Source: Anomaloglossus baeobatrachus
Taxonomy: Eukaryota; Chordata; Amphibia; Anura; Aromobatidae
Reading direction: 5' to 3'
Assembly (NCBI RefSeq): GCF_048569485.1
Contig: NC_134354.1
Location: 396,624,170-396,688,169, forward strand
Length of the DNA stretch: 64,000 nt
Position 1 is the stretch's first letter. Each line of letters begins with the position of its first letter. This document shows positions 1 through 13,339 of this stretch, piece after piece. Under the pieces are notes generated by a model that was not told the origin of the DNA, made no database searches, and was given only the letters and a program-made list of their open reading frames with translations. Position numbers and translations under genes: made by a program.

Positions 1-3000
1 CCAGTGGGACACTAATGGAAGTCCAACAGACACTTTTAGGATGCCACTAAGTTTACTCAGTGTTTGCTAGTATAATGGCTTAGTAACAATGAGTTTGAGT
101 GTGCAATGCAGAGGTGCTGCACATAGGTTTGCACCAGTGGGACACTAATGGAAGTCCAACAGCCACTTTTAGGATGCCACTAAGTTTACTCAGTGTTTGC
201 TAGTATAATGGCTTAGTAACAATGAGTTTGAGTGTGCAATGCAGTGGTGCTGCAAATAGCTTTGCACCAGTGGGACACTAATGGAAGTCCAACAGCCACT
301 TTTAGGATGCCACTAAGTTTACTCAGTGTTTGCTAGTATAATGGCTTAGTAACAATGAGTTTGAGTGTGCAATGCAGAGGTGCTGCACATAGGTTTGCAC
401 CAGTGGGACACTAATGGAAGTCCAACACCCACTTTTAGGATGCCACTAAGTTTACTCAGTGTTTGCTAGTATAATGGCTTAGTAACAATGAGTTTGAGTG
501 TGCAATGCAGAGGTGCTGCACATAGGTTTGCACCAGTGGGACACTAATGGAAGTCCAACAGCCACTTTTAGGATGCCACTAAGTTTACTCAGTGTTTGCT
601 AGTATAATGGCTTAGTAACAATGAGTTTGAGTGTGCAATGCAGAGGTGCTGCACATAGGTTTGCACCAGTGGGACACTAATGGAAGTCCAACAGCCACTT
701 TTAGAATGCCACTAAGTTTACTCAGTGTTTGCTAGTATAATGGCTTAGTAACAATGAGTTTGAGTGTGCAATGCAGAGGTGCTGCACATAGGTTTGCACC
801 AGTGGAACACTAATGGAAGTCCAACAGCCACTTTTAGGATGCCACTAAGTTTACTCAGTGTTTGCTAGTATAATGGCTTAGTAACAATGAGTTTGAGTGT
901 GCAATGCAGAGGTGCTGCACATAGGTTTGCACCAGTGGGACACTAATGGAAGTCCAACAGCCACTTTTAGGATGCCACTAAGTTTACTCAGTGTTTGCTA
1001 GTATAATGGCTTAGTAACAATGAGTTTGAGTGCGCAATGCAGAGGTGCTGCACATAGCTTTGCACCAGTGGGACACTAATGGAAGTCCAACAGACACTTT
1101 TAGGATGCAACTAAGTTTACTCAGTGTTTGCTAGTATAATGGCTTAGTAACAATGAGTTTGAGTGTGCAATGCAGAGGTGCTGCACATAGGTTTGCACCA
1201 GTGGGACACTAATGGAAGTCCAACAGCCACTTTTAGGATGCCACTAAGTTTACTCAGTGTTTGCTAGTATAATGGCTTAGTAACAATGAGTTTGAGTGTG
1301 CAATGCAGTGGTGCTGCAAATAGCTTTGCACCAGTGGGACACTAATGGAAGTCCAACAGCCACTTTTAGGATGCCACTAAGTTTACTCAGTGTTTGCTAG
1401 TATAATGGCTTAGTAACAATGAGTTTGAGTGTGCAATGCAGAGGTGCTGCACATAGGTTTGCACCAGTGGGACACTAATGGAAGTCCAACAGCCACTTTT
1501 AGGATGCCACTAAGTTTACTCAGTGTTTGCTAGTATAATGGCTTAGTAACAATGAGTTTGAGTGTGCAATGCAGAGGTGCTGCACATAGGTTTGCACCAG
1601 TGGGACACTAATGGAAGTCCAACAGCCACTTTTAGGATGCCACTAAGTTTACTCAGTGTTTGCTAGTATAATGGCTTAGTAACAATGAGTTTGAGTGTGC
1701 AATGCAGAGGTGCTGCACATAGCTTTGCACCAGTGGGACACTAATGGAAGTCCAACAGCCACTTTTAGGATGCCACTAAGTTTACTCAGTGTTTGCTAGT
1801 ATAATGGCTTAGTAACAATGAGTTTGAGTGTGCAATGCAGTGGTGCTGCAAATAGCTTTGCACCAGTGGGACACTAATGGAAGTCCAACAGCCACTTTTA
1901 AGATGCCACTAAGTTTACTCAGTGTTTGCTAGTATAATGGCTTAGTAACAATGAGTTTGAGTTTGCAATGCAGAGGTGCTGCACATAGGTTTGCACCAGT
2001 GGGACACTAATGGAAGTCCAACAGCCACTTTTAGGATGCCACTAAGTTTACTCAGTGTTTGCTAGTATAATGGCTTAGTAACAATGAGTTTGAGTGTGCA
2101 ATGCAGAGGTGCTGCACATAGGTTTGCACCAGTGGGACACTAATGGAAGTCCAACAGCCACTTTTAGGATGCCACTAAGTTTACTCAGTGTTTGCTAGTA
2201 TAATGGCTTAGTAACAATGAGTTTGATTGTGCAATGCAGAGGTGCTGCACATAGGTTTGCACCAGTGGGACACTAATGGAAGTCCAACAGCCACTTTTAG
2301 AATGCCACTAAGTTTACTCAGTGTTTGCTAGTATAATGGCTTAGTAACAATGAGTTTGAGTGTGCAATGCAGAGGTGCTGCACATAGGTTTGCACCAGTG
2401 GGACACTAATGGAAGTCCAACAGCCACTTTTAGGATGCCACTAAGTTTACTCAGTGTTTGCTAGTATAATGGCTTAGTAACAATGAGTTTGAGTGTGCAA
2501 TGCAGAGGTGCTGAACATAGGCTTGCACCAGTGGGACACTAATGGAAGTCCAACAGCCACTTTTAGAATGCCACTAAGTTTACTCAGTGTTTGCTAGTAT
2601 AATGGCTTAGTAACAATGAGTTTGAGTGTGCAATGCAGAGGTGCTGCACATAGGTTTGCACCAGTGGGACACTAATGGAAGTCCAACAGCCACTTTTAGG
2701 ATGCCACTAAGTTTACTCAGTGTTTGCTAGTATAATGGCTTAGTAACAATGAGTTTGAGTGCGCAATGCAGAGGTGCTGCACATAGCTTTGCACCAGTGG
2801 GACACTAATGGAAGTCCAACAGCCACTTTTAGGATGCCACTAAGTTTACTCAGTGTTTGCTAGTATAATGGCTTAGTAACAATGAGTTTGAGTGTGCAAT
2901 GCAGTGGTGCTGCAAATAGCTTTGCACCAGTGGGACACTAATGGAAGTCCAACAGCCACTTTTAGGATGCCACTAAGTTTACTCAGTGTTTGCTAGTATA

Positions 3001-6000
3001 ATGGCTTAGTAACAATGAGTTTGAGTGTGCAATGCAGAGGTGCTGCACATAGGTTTGCACCAGTGGGACACTAATGGAAGTCCAACAGCCACTTTTAGGA
3101 TGCCACTAAGTTTACTCAGTGTTTGCTAGTATAATGGCTTAGTAACAATGAGTTTGAGTGTGCAATGCAGAGGTGCTGCACATAGGTTTGCACCAGTGGG
3201 ACACTAATGGAAGTCCAACAGCCACTTTTAGGATGCCACTAAGTTTACTCAGTGTTTGCTAGTATAATGTCTTAGTAACAATGAGTTTGAGTGTGCAATG
3301 CAGAGGTGCTGCACATAGGCTTGCACCAGTGGGACACTAATGGAAGTCCAACAGCCACTTTTAGAATGCCACTAAGTTTACTCAGTGTTTGCTAGTATAA
3401 TGGCTTAGTAACAATGAGTTTGAGTGTGCAATGCAGAGGTGCTGCACATAGCTTTGCACCAGTGGGACACTAATGGAAGTCCAACAGACACTTTTAAGAT
3501 GCCACTAAGTTTACTCAGTGTTTGCTAGTATAATGGCTTAGTAACAATGAGTTTGAGTGTGCAACGCAGTGGTTCTGCAAATAGCTTTGCACCAGTGGGA
3601 CACTAATGGAAGTCCAACAGCCACTTTTAGGATGCCACTAAGTTTACTCAGTGTTTGCTAGTATAATGGCTTAGTAACAATGAGTTTGAGTGTGCAATGC
3701 AGAGGTGCTGCACATAGGTTTGCACCAGTGGGACACTAACGGAAGTCCAACAGCCACTTTTAGGATGCCACTAAGTTTACTCAGTGTTTGCTAGTATAAT
3801 GGCTTAGTAACAATGAGTTTGAGTGTGCAATACAGAGGTGCTGCACATAGGTTTGCACCAGTGGGACACTAATGGAAGTCCAACAGCCACTTTTAGTATG
3901 CCACTAAGTTTACTCAGTGTTTGCTAGTATAATGGCTTAGTAACAATGAGTTTGAGTGTGCAATGCAGTGGTGCTGCAAATAGCTTTGCACCAGTGGGAC
4001 ACTAATGGAAGTCCAACAGCCACTTTTAGGATGCCACTAAGTTTACTCAGTGTTTGCTAGTATAATGGCTTAGTAACAATGAGTTTGAGTGAGCAATGCA
4101 GAGGTGCTGCACATAGGTTTGCACCAGTGGGACACTAATGGAAGTCCAACAGCCACTTTTAGGATGCCACTAAGTTTACTCAGTGTTTGCTAGTATAATG
4201 GCTTAGTAACAATGAGTTTGAGTGTGCAATGCAGAGGTGCTGCACATAGGTTTGCACCAGTGGGACACTAATGGAAGTCCAACAGCCACTTTTAGGATGC
4301 CACTAAGTTTACTCAGTGTTTGCTAGTATAATGGCTTAGTAACAATGAGTTTGAGTGCGCAATGCAGAGGTGCTGCACATAGCTTTGCACCAGTGGGACA
4401 CTAATGGAAGTCCAACAGCCACTTTTAGGATGCCACTAAGTTTACTCAGTGTTTGCTAGTATAATGGCTTAGTAACAATGAGTTTGAGTGTGCAATGCAG
4501 TGGTGCTGCAAATAGCTTTGCACCAGTGGGACACTAATGGAAGTCCAACAGCCACTTTTAGGATGCCACTAAGTTTACTCAGTGTTTGCTAGTATAATGG
4601 CTTAGTAACAATGAGTTTGAGTGTGCAATGCAGAGGTGCTGCACATAGGTTTGCACCAGTGGGACACTAATGGAAGTCCAACAGCCACTTTTAGGATGCC
4701 ACTAAGTTTACTCAGTGTTTGCTAGTATAATGGCTTAGTAACAATGAGTTTGAGTGTGCAATGCAGAGGTGCTGCACATAGGTTTGCACCAGTGGGACAC
4801 TAATGGAAGTCCAACAGCCACTTTTAGGATGCCACTAAGTTTACTCAGTGTTTGCTAGTATAATGTCTTAGTAACAATGAGTTTGAGTGTGCAATGCAGA
4901 GGTGCTGCACATAGGCTTGCACCAGTGGGACACTAATGGAAGTCCAACAGCCACTTTTAGAATGCCACTAAGTTTACTCAGTGTTTGCTAGTATAATGGC
5001 TTAGTAACAATGAGTTTGAGTGTGCAATGCAGAGGTGCTGCACATAGCTTTGCACCAGTGGGACACTAATGGAAGTCCAACAGACACTTTTAAGATGCCA
5101 CTAAGTTTACTCAGTGTTTGCTAGTATAATGGCTTAGTAACAATGAGTTTGAGTGTGCAACGCAGTGGTTCTGCAAATAGCTTTGCACCAGTGGGACACT
5201 AATGGAAGTCCAACAGCCACTTTTAGGATGCCACTAAGTTTACTCAGTGTTTGCTAGTATAATGGCTTAGTAACAATGAGTTTGAGTGTGCAATGCAGAG
5301 GTGCTGCACATAGGTTTGCACCAGTGGGACACTAACGGAAGTCCAACAGCCACTTTTAGGATGCCACTAAGTTTACTCAGTGTTTGCTAGTATAATGGCT
5401 TAGTAACAATGAGTTTGAGTGTGCAATACAGAGGTGCTGCACATAGGTTTGCACCAGTGGGACACTAATGGAAGTCCAACAGCCACTTTTAGTATGCCAC
5501 TAAGTTTACTCAGTGTTTGCTAGTATAATGGCTTAGTAACAATGAGTTTGAGTGTGCAATGCAGTGGTGCTGCAAATAGCTTTGCACCAGTGGGACACTA
5601 ATGGAAGTCCAACAGCCACTTTTAGGATGCCACTAAGTTTACTCAGTGTTTGCTAGTATAATGGCTTAGTAACAATGAGTTTGAGTGAGCAATGCAGAGG
5701 TGCTGCACATAGGTTTGCACCAGTGGGACACTAATGGAAGTCCAACAGCCACTTTTAGGATGCCACTAAGTTTACTCAGTGTTTGCTAGTATAATGGCTT
5801 AGTAACAATGAGTTTGAGTGTGCAATGCAAAGGTGCTGCACATAGGTTTGCACCAGTGGGACACTAATGGAAGTCCAACAGCCACTTTTAGGATGCCACT
5901 AAGTTTACTCAGTGTTTGCTAGTATAATGGCTTAGTAACAATGAGTTTGAGTGTGCAATGCAGAGGTGCTGCACATAGCTTTGCACCAGTGGGACACTAA

Positions 6001-8351
6001 TGGAAGTCCAACAGACACTTTTAGGATGCCACTAAGTTTACTCAGTGTTTGCTAGTATAATGGCTTAGTAACAATGAGTTTGAGTGTGCAATGCAGAGGT
6101 GCTGCACATAGGTTTGCACCAGTGGGACACTAATGGAAGTCCAACAGACACTTTTAGGATGCCACTAAGTTTACTCAGTGTTTGCTAGTATAATGGCTTA
6201 GTAACAATGAGTTTGAGTGTGCAATGCAGTGGTGCTGCAAATAGCTTTGCACCAGTGGGACACTAATGGAAGTCCAACAGCCACTTTTAGGATGCCACTA
6301 AGTTTACTCAGTGTTTGCTAGTATAATGGCTTAGTAACAATGAGTTTGAGTGAGCAATGCAGAGGTGCTGCACATAGGTTTGCACCAGTGGGACACTAAT
6401 GGAAGTCCAACAGCCACTTTTAGGATGCCACTAAGTTTACTCAGTGTTTGCTAGTATAATGGCTTAGTAACAATGAGTTTGAGTGTGCAATGCAGAGGTG
6501 CTGCACATAGGTTTGCACCAGTGGGACACTAATGGAAGTCCAACAGACACTTTTAGAATGCCACTAAGTTTACTCAGTGTTTGCTAGTATAATGGCTTAG
6601 TAACAATGAGTTTGAGTGTGCAATGCAGAGGTGCTGCACATAGGTTTGCACCAGTGGGACACTAATGGAAGTCCAACAGCCACTTTTAGGATGCCACTAA
6701 GTTTACTCAGTGTTTGCTAGTATAATGGCTTAGTAACAATGAGTTTGAGTGTGCAATGCAGAGGTGCTGCACATAGCTTTGCACCAGTGGGACACTAATG
6801 GAAGTCCAACAGCCACTTTTAGGATGCCACTAAGTTTACTCAGTGTTTGCTAGTATAATGGCTTAGTAACAATGAGTTTGAGTGTGCAATGCAGTGGTGC
6901 TGCAAATAGCTTTGCACCAGTGGGACACTAATGGAAGTCCAACAGCCACTTTTAGGATGCCACTAAGTTTACTCAGTGTTTGCTAGTATAATGGCTTAGT
7001 AACAATGAGTTTGAGTGTGCAATGCAGAGGTGCTGCACATAGGTTTGCACCAGTGGGACACTAATGGAAGTCCAACAGACACTTTTAGGATGCCACTAAG
7101 TTTACTCAGTGTTTGCTAGTATAATGGCTTAGTAACAATGAGTTTGAGTGTGCAATGCAGAGGTGCTGCACATAGGTTTGCACCAGTGGGACACTAATGG
7201 AAGTCCAACAGCCACTTTTAGGATGCCACTAAGTTTACTCAGTGTTTGCTAGTATAATGGCTTAGTAACAATGAGTTTGAGTGTGCAATGCAGAGGTGCT
7301 GCACATAGGTTTGCACCAGTGGGACACTAATGGAAGTCCAACAGCCACTTTTAGAATGCCACTAAATTTACTCAGTGTTTGCTAGTATAATGGCTTAGTA
7401 ACAATGAGTTTGAGTGTGCAATGCAGAGGTGCTGCACATAGGTTTGCACCAGTGGGACACTAATGGAAGTCCAACAGCCACTTTTAGGATGCCACTAAGT
7501 TTACTCAGTGTTTGCTAGTATAATGGCTTAGTAACAATGAGTTTGAGTGTGCAATGCAGAGGTGCTGCACATAGGCTTGCACCAGTGGGACACTAATGGA
7601 AGTCCAACAGCCACTTTTAGAATGCCACTAAGTTTACTCAGTGTTTGCTAGTATAATGGCTTAGTAACAATGAGTTTGAGTGTGCAATGCAGAGGTGCTG
7701 CACATAGGTTTGCACCAGTGGGACACTAATGGAAGTCCAACAGCCACTTTTAGGATGCCACTAAGTTTACTCAGTGTTTGCTAGTATAATGGCTTAGTAA
7801 CAATGAGTTTGAGTGCGCAATGCAGAGGTGCTGCACATAGCTTTGCACCAGTGGGACATTAATGGAAGTCCAACAGACACTTTTAGGATGCCACTAAGTT
7901 TACTCAGTGTTTGCTAGTATAATGGCTTAGTAACAATGAGTTTGAGTGTGCAATGCAGAGGTGCTGCACATAGGTTTGCACCAGTGGGACACTAATGGAA
8001 GTCCAACAGCCACTTTTAGGATGCCACTAAGTTTACTCAGTGTTTGCTAGTATAATGGCTTAGTAACAATGAGTTTGAGTGTGCAATGCAGTGGTGCTGC
8101 AAATAGCTTTGCACCAGTGGGACACTAATGGAAGTCCAACAGCCACTTTTAGGATGCCACTAAGTTTACTCAGTGTTTGCTACTATAATGGCTTAGTAAC
8201 AATGAGTTTGAGTGTGCAATGCAGAGGTGCTGCACATAGGTTTGCACCAGTGGGACACTAATGGAAGTCCAACAGCCACTTTTAGGATGCCACTAAGTTT
8301 ACTCAGTGTTTGCTAGTATAATGGCTTAGTAACAATGAGTTTGAGTGTGCA
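1..8351. repeat. 133-bp satellite array, about 63 monomers
   Basis: CCAGTGGGAC recurs at 1, 134 and 267 and so on with a strict 133-bp spacing to about 8351. Monomers differ by single bases (GCAGAGG/GCAGTGG, CACATAGG/AAATAGC, GTGTGC/GTGCGC). Several rare variants recur exactly 1596 bp (12 monomers) apart, so blocks of monomers were amplified together. The monomer is about 80% similar by eye to the 136-138-bp monomer at 30340-33693. Short open frames inside the array are not genes. Confidence 0.97.
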
Positions 8352-9154
8352 AAGGGCAGGAGGGTACAGTGGCAGGGTTGTGGGTCTGGGTAGAGGAAAG
8401 GAAGCCTCCCTTTCTATCCCTCCTAATGGGGAAATGCAGTGAGGAAATCCCTGACCTTAGCTACACAGACGCTGTCATCTTGTGTAGCTGTTAAAATCTG
8501 TTTTCACGGACCTGACTGTCACCTATGGCTCTGACCCTGCCAGTATTAGCCTTTACAAGGACTAATAGAAACTTCTATCCCTATTCTGTATAGCGCTGTG
8601 TATAGAGCGTACACAGCAGTATCGGAGACAGGAGCTACGCCAGCGGTGACTGACACCAAGACACAGAATGCAGATAATGGCGTGCTGGAGGAAAATGTCC
8701 GTTTTTATAATGCATGGACATGTGACACGGACATCCTATCACACATGCCGTTGCTTCTCTGGCTAAAAGTCCACTTAGCTGTGTGTGTGTCTGGGATTGG
8801 CTGACATGCTGGCCCGCCCCACTACACACGCGCGCTTAGGGAAGGAAGACAAGGAAAAAAAAAAAAAAAATGGCGATCGCCATTATCCAAACAGCAGTGA
8901 TCTGAATGCGCTGTTCCCGCACACTATACGCTGAAATTTCATAATAGTTTGAGTCACAGTGTGACTTACACTATTACAGCGGAAAGCCAGCTAGTAATTA
9001 GCTTGTCTTTTTGCTGCTAGAACCGTTCTCGAACGTATCTAGAACTATCGAGCTTTAGCAAAAAGCTCGAGTTCTAGTTCGATCTAGAACAGCCCCCAAA
9101 ATCACTCGAGCTGCGAACTGGAGAACCTCGAACCGCGAACCGCGCTTAACTCTA
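1..9154. mobile_element. hAT element, copy 1 (right-hand part; left end outside window)
   Basis: The 800 bases at 8352-9154 match the right end of the complete hAT at 25769-34477: the AGGAGGGTA start, a poly-A run followed by the palindrome TGGCGATCGCCA, then CGAAC/GTTCG-rich subterminal sequence ending in AACTCTA. In both copies this end follows directly on a related tandem array, so the satellite at 1-8351 is taken to lie inside the element. The left end and any transposase are beyond the window. The target duplication cannot be checked; the next eight bases are GTCACAAT. Confidence 0.8.
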
Positions 9155-9896
9155 GTCACAATCTCCTTTTGATAAAACCTTCATTGTGTAGAAACAATGG
9201 CACATAGCATAGTAAGTGACTCATCACTGAATTCTGTGTTTTAACCCTTAGGGGTACTTTGCACGTTGCGACATCGCTTGCCAATTGTAGCGATGCCGAG
9301 TGCAATAGTCCCCACCCCCGTCGCAGATGCGATCTCTTGTGATAGCTGCCGTAACGAACATTATCGCTACAGCAGCTTCACACGCACTTACCTTGCTTGC
9401 GACGTCGCTCTGGCCGGCGACCCGCCTCCTTCCTAAGGGGGCGGGTCGTGCGGCGTCACAGCGACGTCACACGGCAGGCGGCCAATAGAAGCGGAGGGGC
9501 GGAGATTAGTGGGACGTAAACATCCCGCCCACCTCCTTCCTTCCTCATTGCAGGCGGGACGCAGGTAAGGAGATGTTCCTCGCTCCTGCGGCTTCATACA
9601 CAGCGATGTGTGCTTCCGCAGGAACGAGGAACAACATCGCACCTGTCGCTGCAGCGAAATTATGGAAATGACCGACACTACACAGATCACCGATTTTCGA
9701 CGCTTTTGCGATCGTTTATCGGTGCTTCTAGGCTTTACACGTTGCGACGTCATTACCGGCGCCGGATGTGCGTCACTTTCGATTTGACCCCGACGATATC
9801 GCAGTAGCGATGTCGCAACGTGCAAAGTACCCCTTACATCATGTTGTCCTCAGACTACATAGCAAAAACCTGTTGACAGATTCTCTTTAAAGGGAT
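9155..9896. mobile_element. TTAA-type MITE, truncated copy (CAGCAGG family)
   Basis: The right end reads AGCAAAAACCTGTTGACAGA followed by TTCTCTTTAA. It matches the right end of the repeat at 17446-18418, which has TTAA at both ends. The left end is missing, apparently lost where the hAT copy ends. A Harbinger-like MITE is inserted at 9251-9833. TTAA flanks suggest a piggyBac or Kolobok relative, but no transposase is present to decide. Confidence 0.6.
9251..9833. mobile_element. Harbinger-like MITE (a), 583 bp
   Basis: Terminal inverted repeats GGGGTACTTTGCACGTTGCG and its complement face each other, flanked by TTA on both sides (9248-9250, 9834-9836). A 3-bp TWA duplication is the usual mark of PIF/Harbinger elements. 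The interior contains the paired GGCGACCCGCC / GGCGGGTCG block shared with the other members. No transposase is present. Confidence 0.8.
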
Positions 9897-9964
9897 ATGT
9901 GATCATTAAAGCAAACCTGTCATCAGCGATTTTCATATATAATAATGTGTATGTAATAGAGTGA

Positions 9965-11050
9965 TAGAATTAGCGATGGGTGAACCTGAACTGTAAACTT
10001 CGGGGTCTATACTGGACACCTAGTGTCCGTGCATGGACCCCGAACACGGACTTCTCAGGGAAGTCCATGTTACTGTTCAGTTTTGGCCACTCGGATGAAG
10101 AAAAGAAGAAAAAGGCAAAATGGGTCTGCTCATTAAGCCTCATAAATATTCACTCCTTCCCCGCCCACCTTTTCTGACAGTGTCTGTGATTGGTTGCACT
10201 CAGACTGCCAGCATCTGTGATTGGTTGCCCTCACCCTAGCTGTCTCGAGTGTAAAAATAAATAAATAATTGGAAAAAAAATGGAGGTTCCCTGTATTTTG
10301 ATACCCAGCGCAGATAAAGCAGACACCTGGACACTGAAGCCCACAGTTGTGTAGGTTATCTTGGCTGTGTATCAGAATACAAGGAACCCCACACTGTTTT
10401 TTTTAAATTATTTAAATATATAATTTTTAAAAAACGGCAAGGGGTCCCCCCAATTTTTATACCCGGCCAAGATGAAGCATATAGCTGGGGGCTTGTATTC
10501 TCAGGCTGGAAAGACCCATGGTGCTTGGGCCTCCTCAGCCTAGAAATAGCAGCCCACAGTCGCCTCACAATTAGCGCATCAATTAGATGCTCCAATTCTG
10601 GCACTTACATGGCTCAACGCGATTGTTAATGACAGCTTTTTTGATTTTGATTTTTCAACAACTCACAGCAGGCACGAAGCCTGTAGTTAGTAATGGGCAG
10701 ATTATCTATGAGACCCCCCATTACTAATCGTGTAAGTAAAAAGAAATAAACACAAAACACAGAGAAAAATACTTTACTTCTAATAAAAAAAACAACAAAA
10801 AACCCTCTTTCTCCAATTTATTAACTCCCAAAACACCCCTGCAGATCCTACATAATCCACAGAAACAACATTCCACAACGATCTCAGCTCTGCTACAACT
10901 GAGGTCGCAGTGCATGTTCATATTAGAAAATGTGACTGATTACTGCAGCCTGCGGGACACATTGATGGAGCTGTAGCTGTGATTGGTAATGTCACTGAAT
11001 TCACCTGAGGTCACAGCTGGTGGCAACTCAATACTGGATTACCGGATTTA
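9965..11050. repeat. Anuran-type dispersed repeat, probably non-autonomous hAT
   Basis: It begins AGCGATGGGTGAACC, like the hAT end AGAGATGAGCGAACC. It holds blocks such as ATACCCGGCCAAGAT and CAGCCTAGAAATAGCAGCCC. Part of it (about 10230-10340) reappears in reverse at 58340-58440, which shows that it is dispersed. No coding frame is convincing. The right border is not clear. Confidence 0.55.
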
Positions 11051-11174
11051 CGCTATGTATACACATTAAGTATTTTAGTTGCAGACATTTCTGCACCAAA
11101 TCTTCATCTCCTGGCAAAAACCACACCAAAACCATATAAAAAACACATGTGGTTTCTGCACTTTTTTTGCCAGG

Positions 11175-12960
11175 AGATCAGAGAGGGTGCCCTGTAATGT
11201 GAAATTACCTTGACGTGGCATATAAAAATGGTCATTTTTGTATGCTAAATATTTAAATTGTTTCTTATATTTCCATAAGCAGTAATGCATGTGCGGCGCC
11301 CCTGAGGCTTCAGTGGCCACAGAGTATTGCATGCAAATTGGGTGTAATGCTAAACCCAGTTCCTGAGGAGGTCAGTCCCAGTTTCACCACATTATACACT
11401 CAAATACACACCAGGTTGCCCTGTTCTCACTTGGGACTGGGCTAGGGTTGGGTAATCAAGGGGTCGCCGACATAGAGGCATTTATAGGATGCCCTCAACA
11501 GGGGCCCCAGTTGCACCAGCTTAGGACCTGGGAGGAGGGAGGTGCAGCTAACAGGGAGTCAGGAGCCAACACAACAGTTAAGGGTTCTCCCGCAGGAGAG
11601 GAAGGGAGCAGTCACATCATAGGAGTGCTCCGGTGGGAAGGAGGAGAACGTTTACTCAGTTGCCGTGGGTAGAGTGAATCTGCTCTCCTCGGAATTGAAG
11701 CCACGCAGTGTGTCAGGACCCTACGAAATATCATACTTCACGTTGGTTTTTCAGAATCTGCCTGGACGGGGAAAGTTTCAAGCTTCCCTGACCACACAGC
11801 GCCCGACAGCACAGTGTCATATAGGATTCGGGGCCTTGCATCAAGCCAGACCGCGGCACCTGCAGATAGGGACAGGAGTACATCTCGTGAATCCCAGGGT
11901 CCCCTCATAGCTTCAATCCACAGGGGATCCACAGACAGGTGGTATAAGGAGAAACCCAATGAACACCAAACCGGACTGATCTCTAAAGGGATTCGGGTTC
12001 GACGGAGTCCATCATAGCAAGTGACCAGTATTATCTAGGTGAGCGGCAGCGTACAAACAGTGAGTAAACAACCTTGAACCACAGCTTTAGACTCACACTC
12101 TTTATTACCGGTACTGCCACTCCCCGCCGCCATTACTACTCCCCGCATCATCCTCCCCGGGGCCCGCTCTACCTGTGGAGAGTGATACCACCCATAGCTG
12201 CTACTACCATCTGCCCCGGAGGACAGCGACAGCAGCGGCGACATATTCCCTGGCCGCATACCATAGGTGGCATCACGACAAACACCTCACAACTACCCCA
12301 TCATCTCTCCCCTGCCATTCACTGTACACCTCGGGGCAACGGAGCCGGGCAAGGCCGCCCATGACAACGACAGTCGATGAGTAGGTTAAATGCACCTGCC
12401 CTGTGGGGCGCTACACATGTCTATATTCTTACATACATGATTTGCATGCTTTAGCATTACAGAGTGCAGCTGTTTTTTTTGTCATTGTATGTCATGTTCA
12501 GTTATACACCTGTTCACACTGCACGTTAGGTAGTGCTGTCAGTCTTATCGTCTAGATTATGGGGTCATCCCTACTGACGGTGCAACCCTCCACCATTGGT
12601 CACAGGTGATTTTATTCTCTAATAGCGGGTTCCTACTTGCCCATACACATGGAGGTTTTTGAACCCTGAGAAAGTCTTCACTTCAGAGTGGGAGCCCAGT
12701 AATGTGAGATTGCCTTAACGTGACTGCTTGGCAGATATAGAAATGGCCATTTTTGTATGCTAAATACCTAAATAATTTCTTATATTTCCTTAAGCAGTAA
12801 TGCATATCTGTATTCTTATATTCATGCTTTTCATGCTCTAGCATTACAGAGTGCAGCTGTCATTTTCTGTCATTGTATGTCATGTTCAGTTATGTACCTG
12901 TTCACACTGCATGATAGGTAGTGTCGTCAATCTTTTTGCACACAGTAAAGGCACTTAATG
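11175..12960. repeat. Duplicated unit of about 380 bp, first copy split by a solo LTR
   Basis: The block TTTTTGTATGCTAAATA ... AAGCAGTAATGCAT ... GCATTACAGAGTGCAGCTGT ... CACCTGTTCACACTGCA occurs at about 11190-11291 plus 12416-12570, and again at about 12700-12925. Removing the LTR gives a repeat period near 380 bp. The family is unknown. Confidence 0.7.
11292..12415 (+). mobile_element. Solo LTR (Ty3/Gypsy-like), 1124 bp
   Basis: The segment starts TGCGGCGCCCCTGAG and ends GTGGGGCGCTACA (TG...CA with short inverted ends), flanked by CATG on both sides (11288-11291, 12416-12419). The uninterrupted sister unit at about 12790 confirms the empty site. Its end resembles the LTR of the whole Gypsy element at 45561 (GGCGCC start, 'CATACCA.AGGTGGC.TCACGA' near the 3' side). 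No internal genes remain: a fossil solo LTR. Confidence 0.75.
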
Positions 12961-13339
12961 CCAGAGGCAGCAAAACAACCCCTAAAACATCTCTGAACCT
13001 CCACCATATTTCACTGTAGGTACTGTGTTCTTTTCTTTATAGGCCTCATTTCATTTTCGGTAAACTGTAGAATGAGGTGCTGTACCAAAAAGCATGCATT
13101 TTTTTTACAGCGTTTTTGCCCAATGTGTCAAATCTATTGACTGGAAGGGCTCAAAAACACTGGCAAAAAATGTAGAAAGAATTGACATGCTGCATCTTTA
13201 TGGTCTCCACAAATACACAGCCAAAAAAAACTGCAACGTGTGCACAGCAAAAATGAAACCTCATAGACTTTGCTGGGGAAGGGAATGCAAAAAACTCACA
13301 AAAATGCGGCATAAAACACAGCGGGCGTTCAAGGCCTTA
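12961..13339. other. Non-coding stretch with no recognised gene
   Basis: A/T-rich sequence with short runs of A and T, including a 'CAAAAACACTGGCAAAAAATG' type stretch of simple composition. The 83-residue frame here is composition-driven and has no family signature. Confidence 0.4.

Noticed and set aside
1-8351. Resemblance to a CRISPR array (regular direct repeats)
   Set aside because: The whole 133-bp unit is conserved with no variable spacers, the genome is eukaryotic, and no cas genes are present. It is a satellite.
9433-9825. A 130-codon frame inside MITE (a)
   Set aside because: It sits inside a non-autonomous MITE with palindromic content and shows no protein family features; similar frames in other MITE copies are unrelated in sequence.
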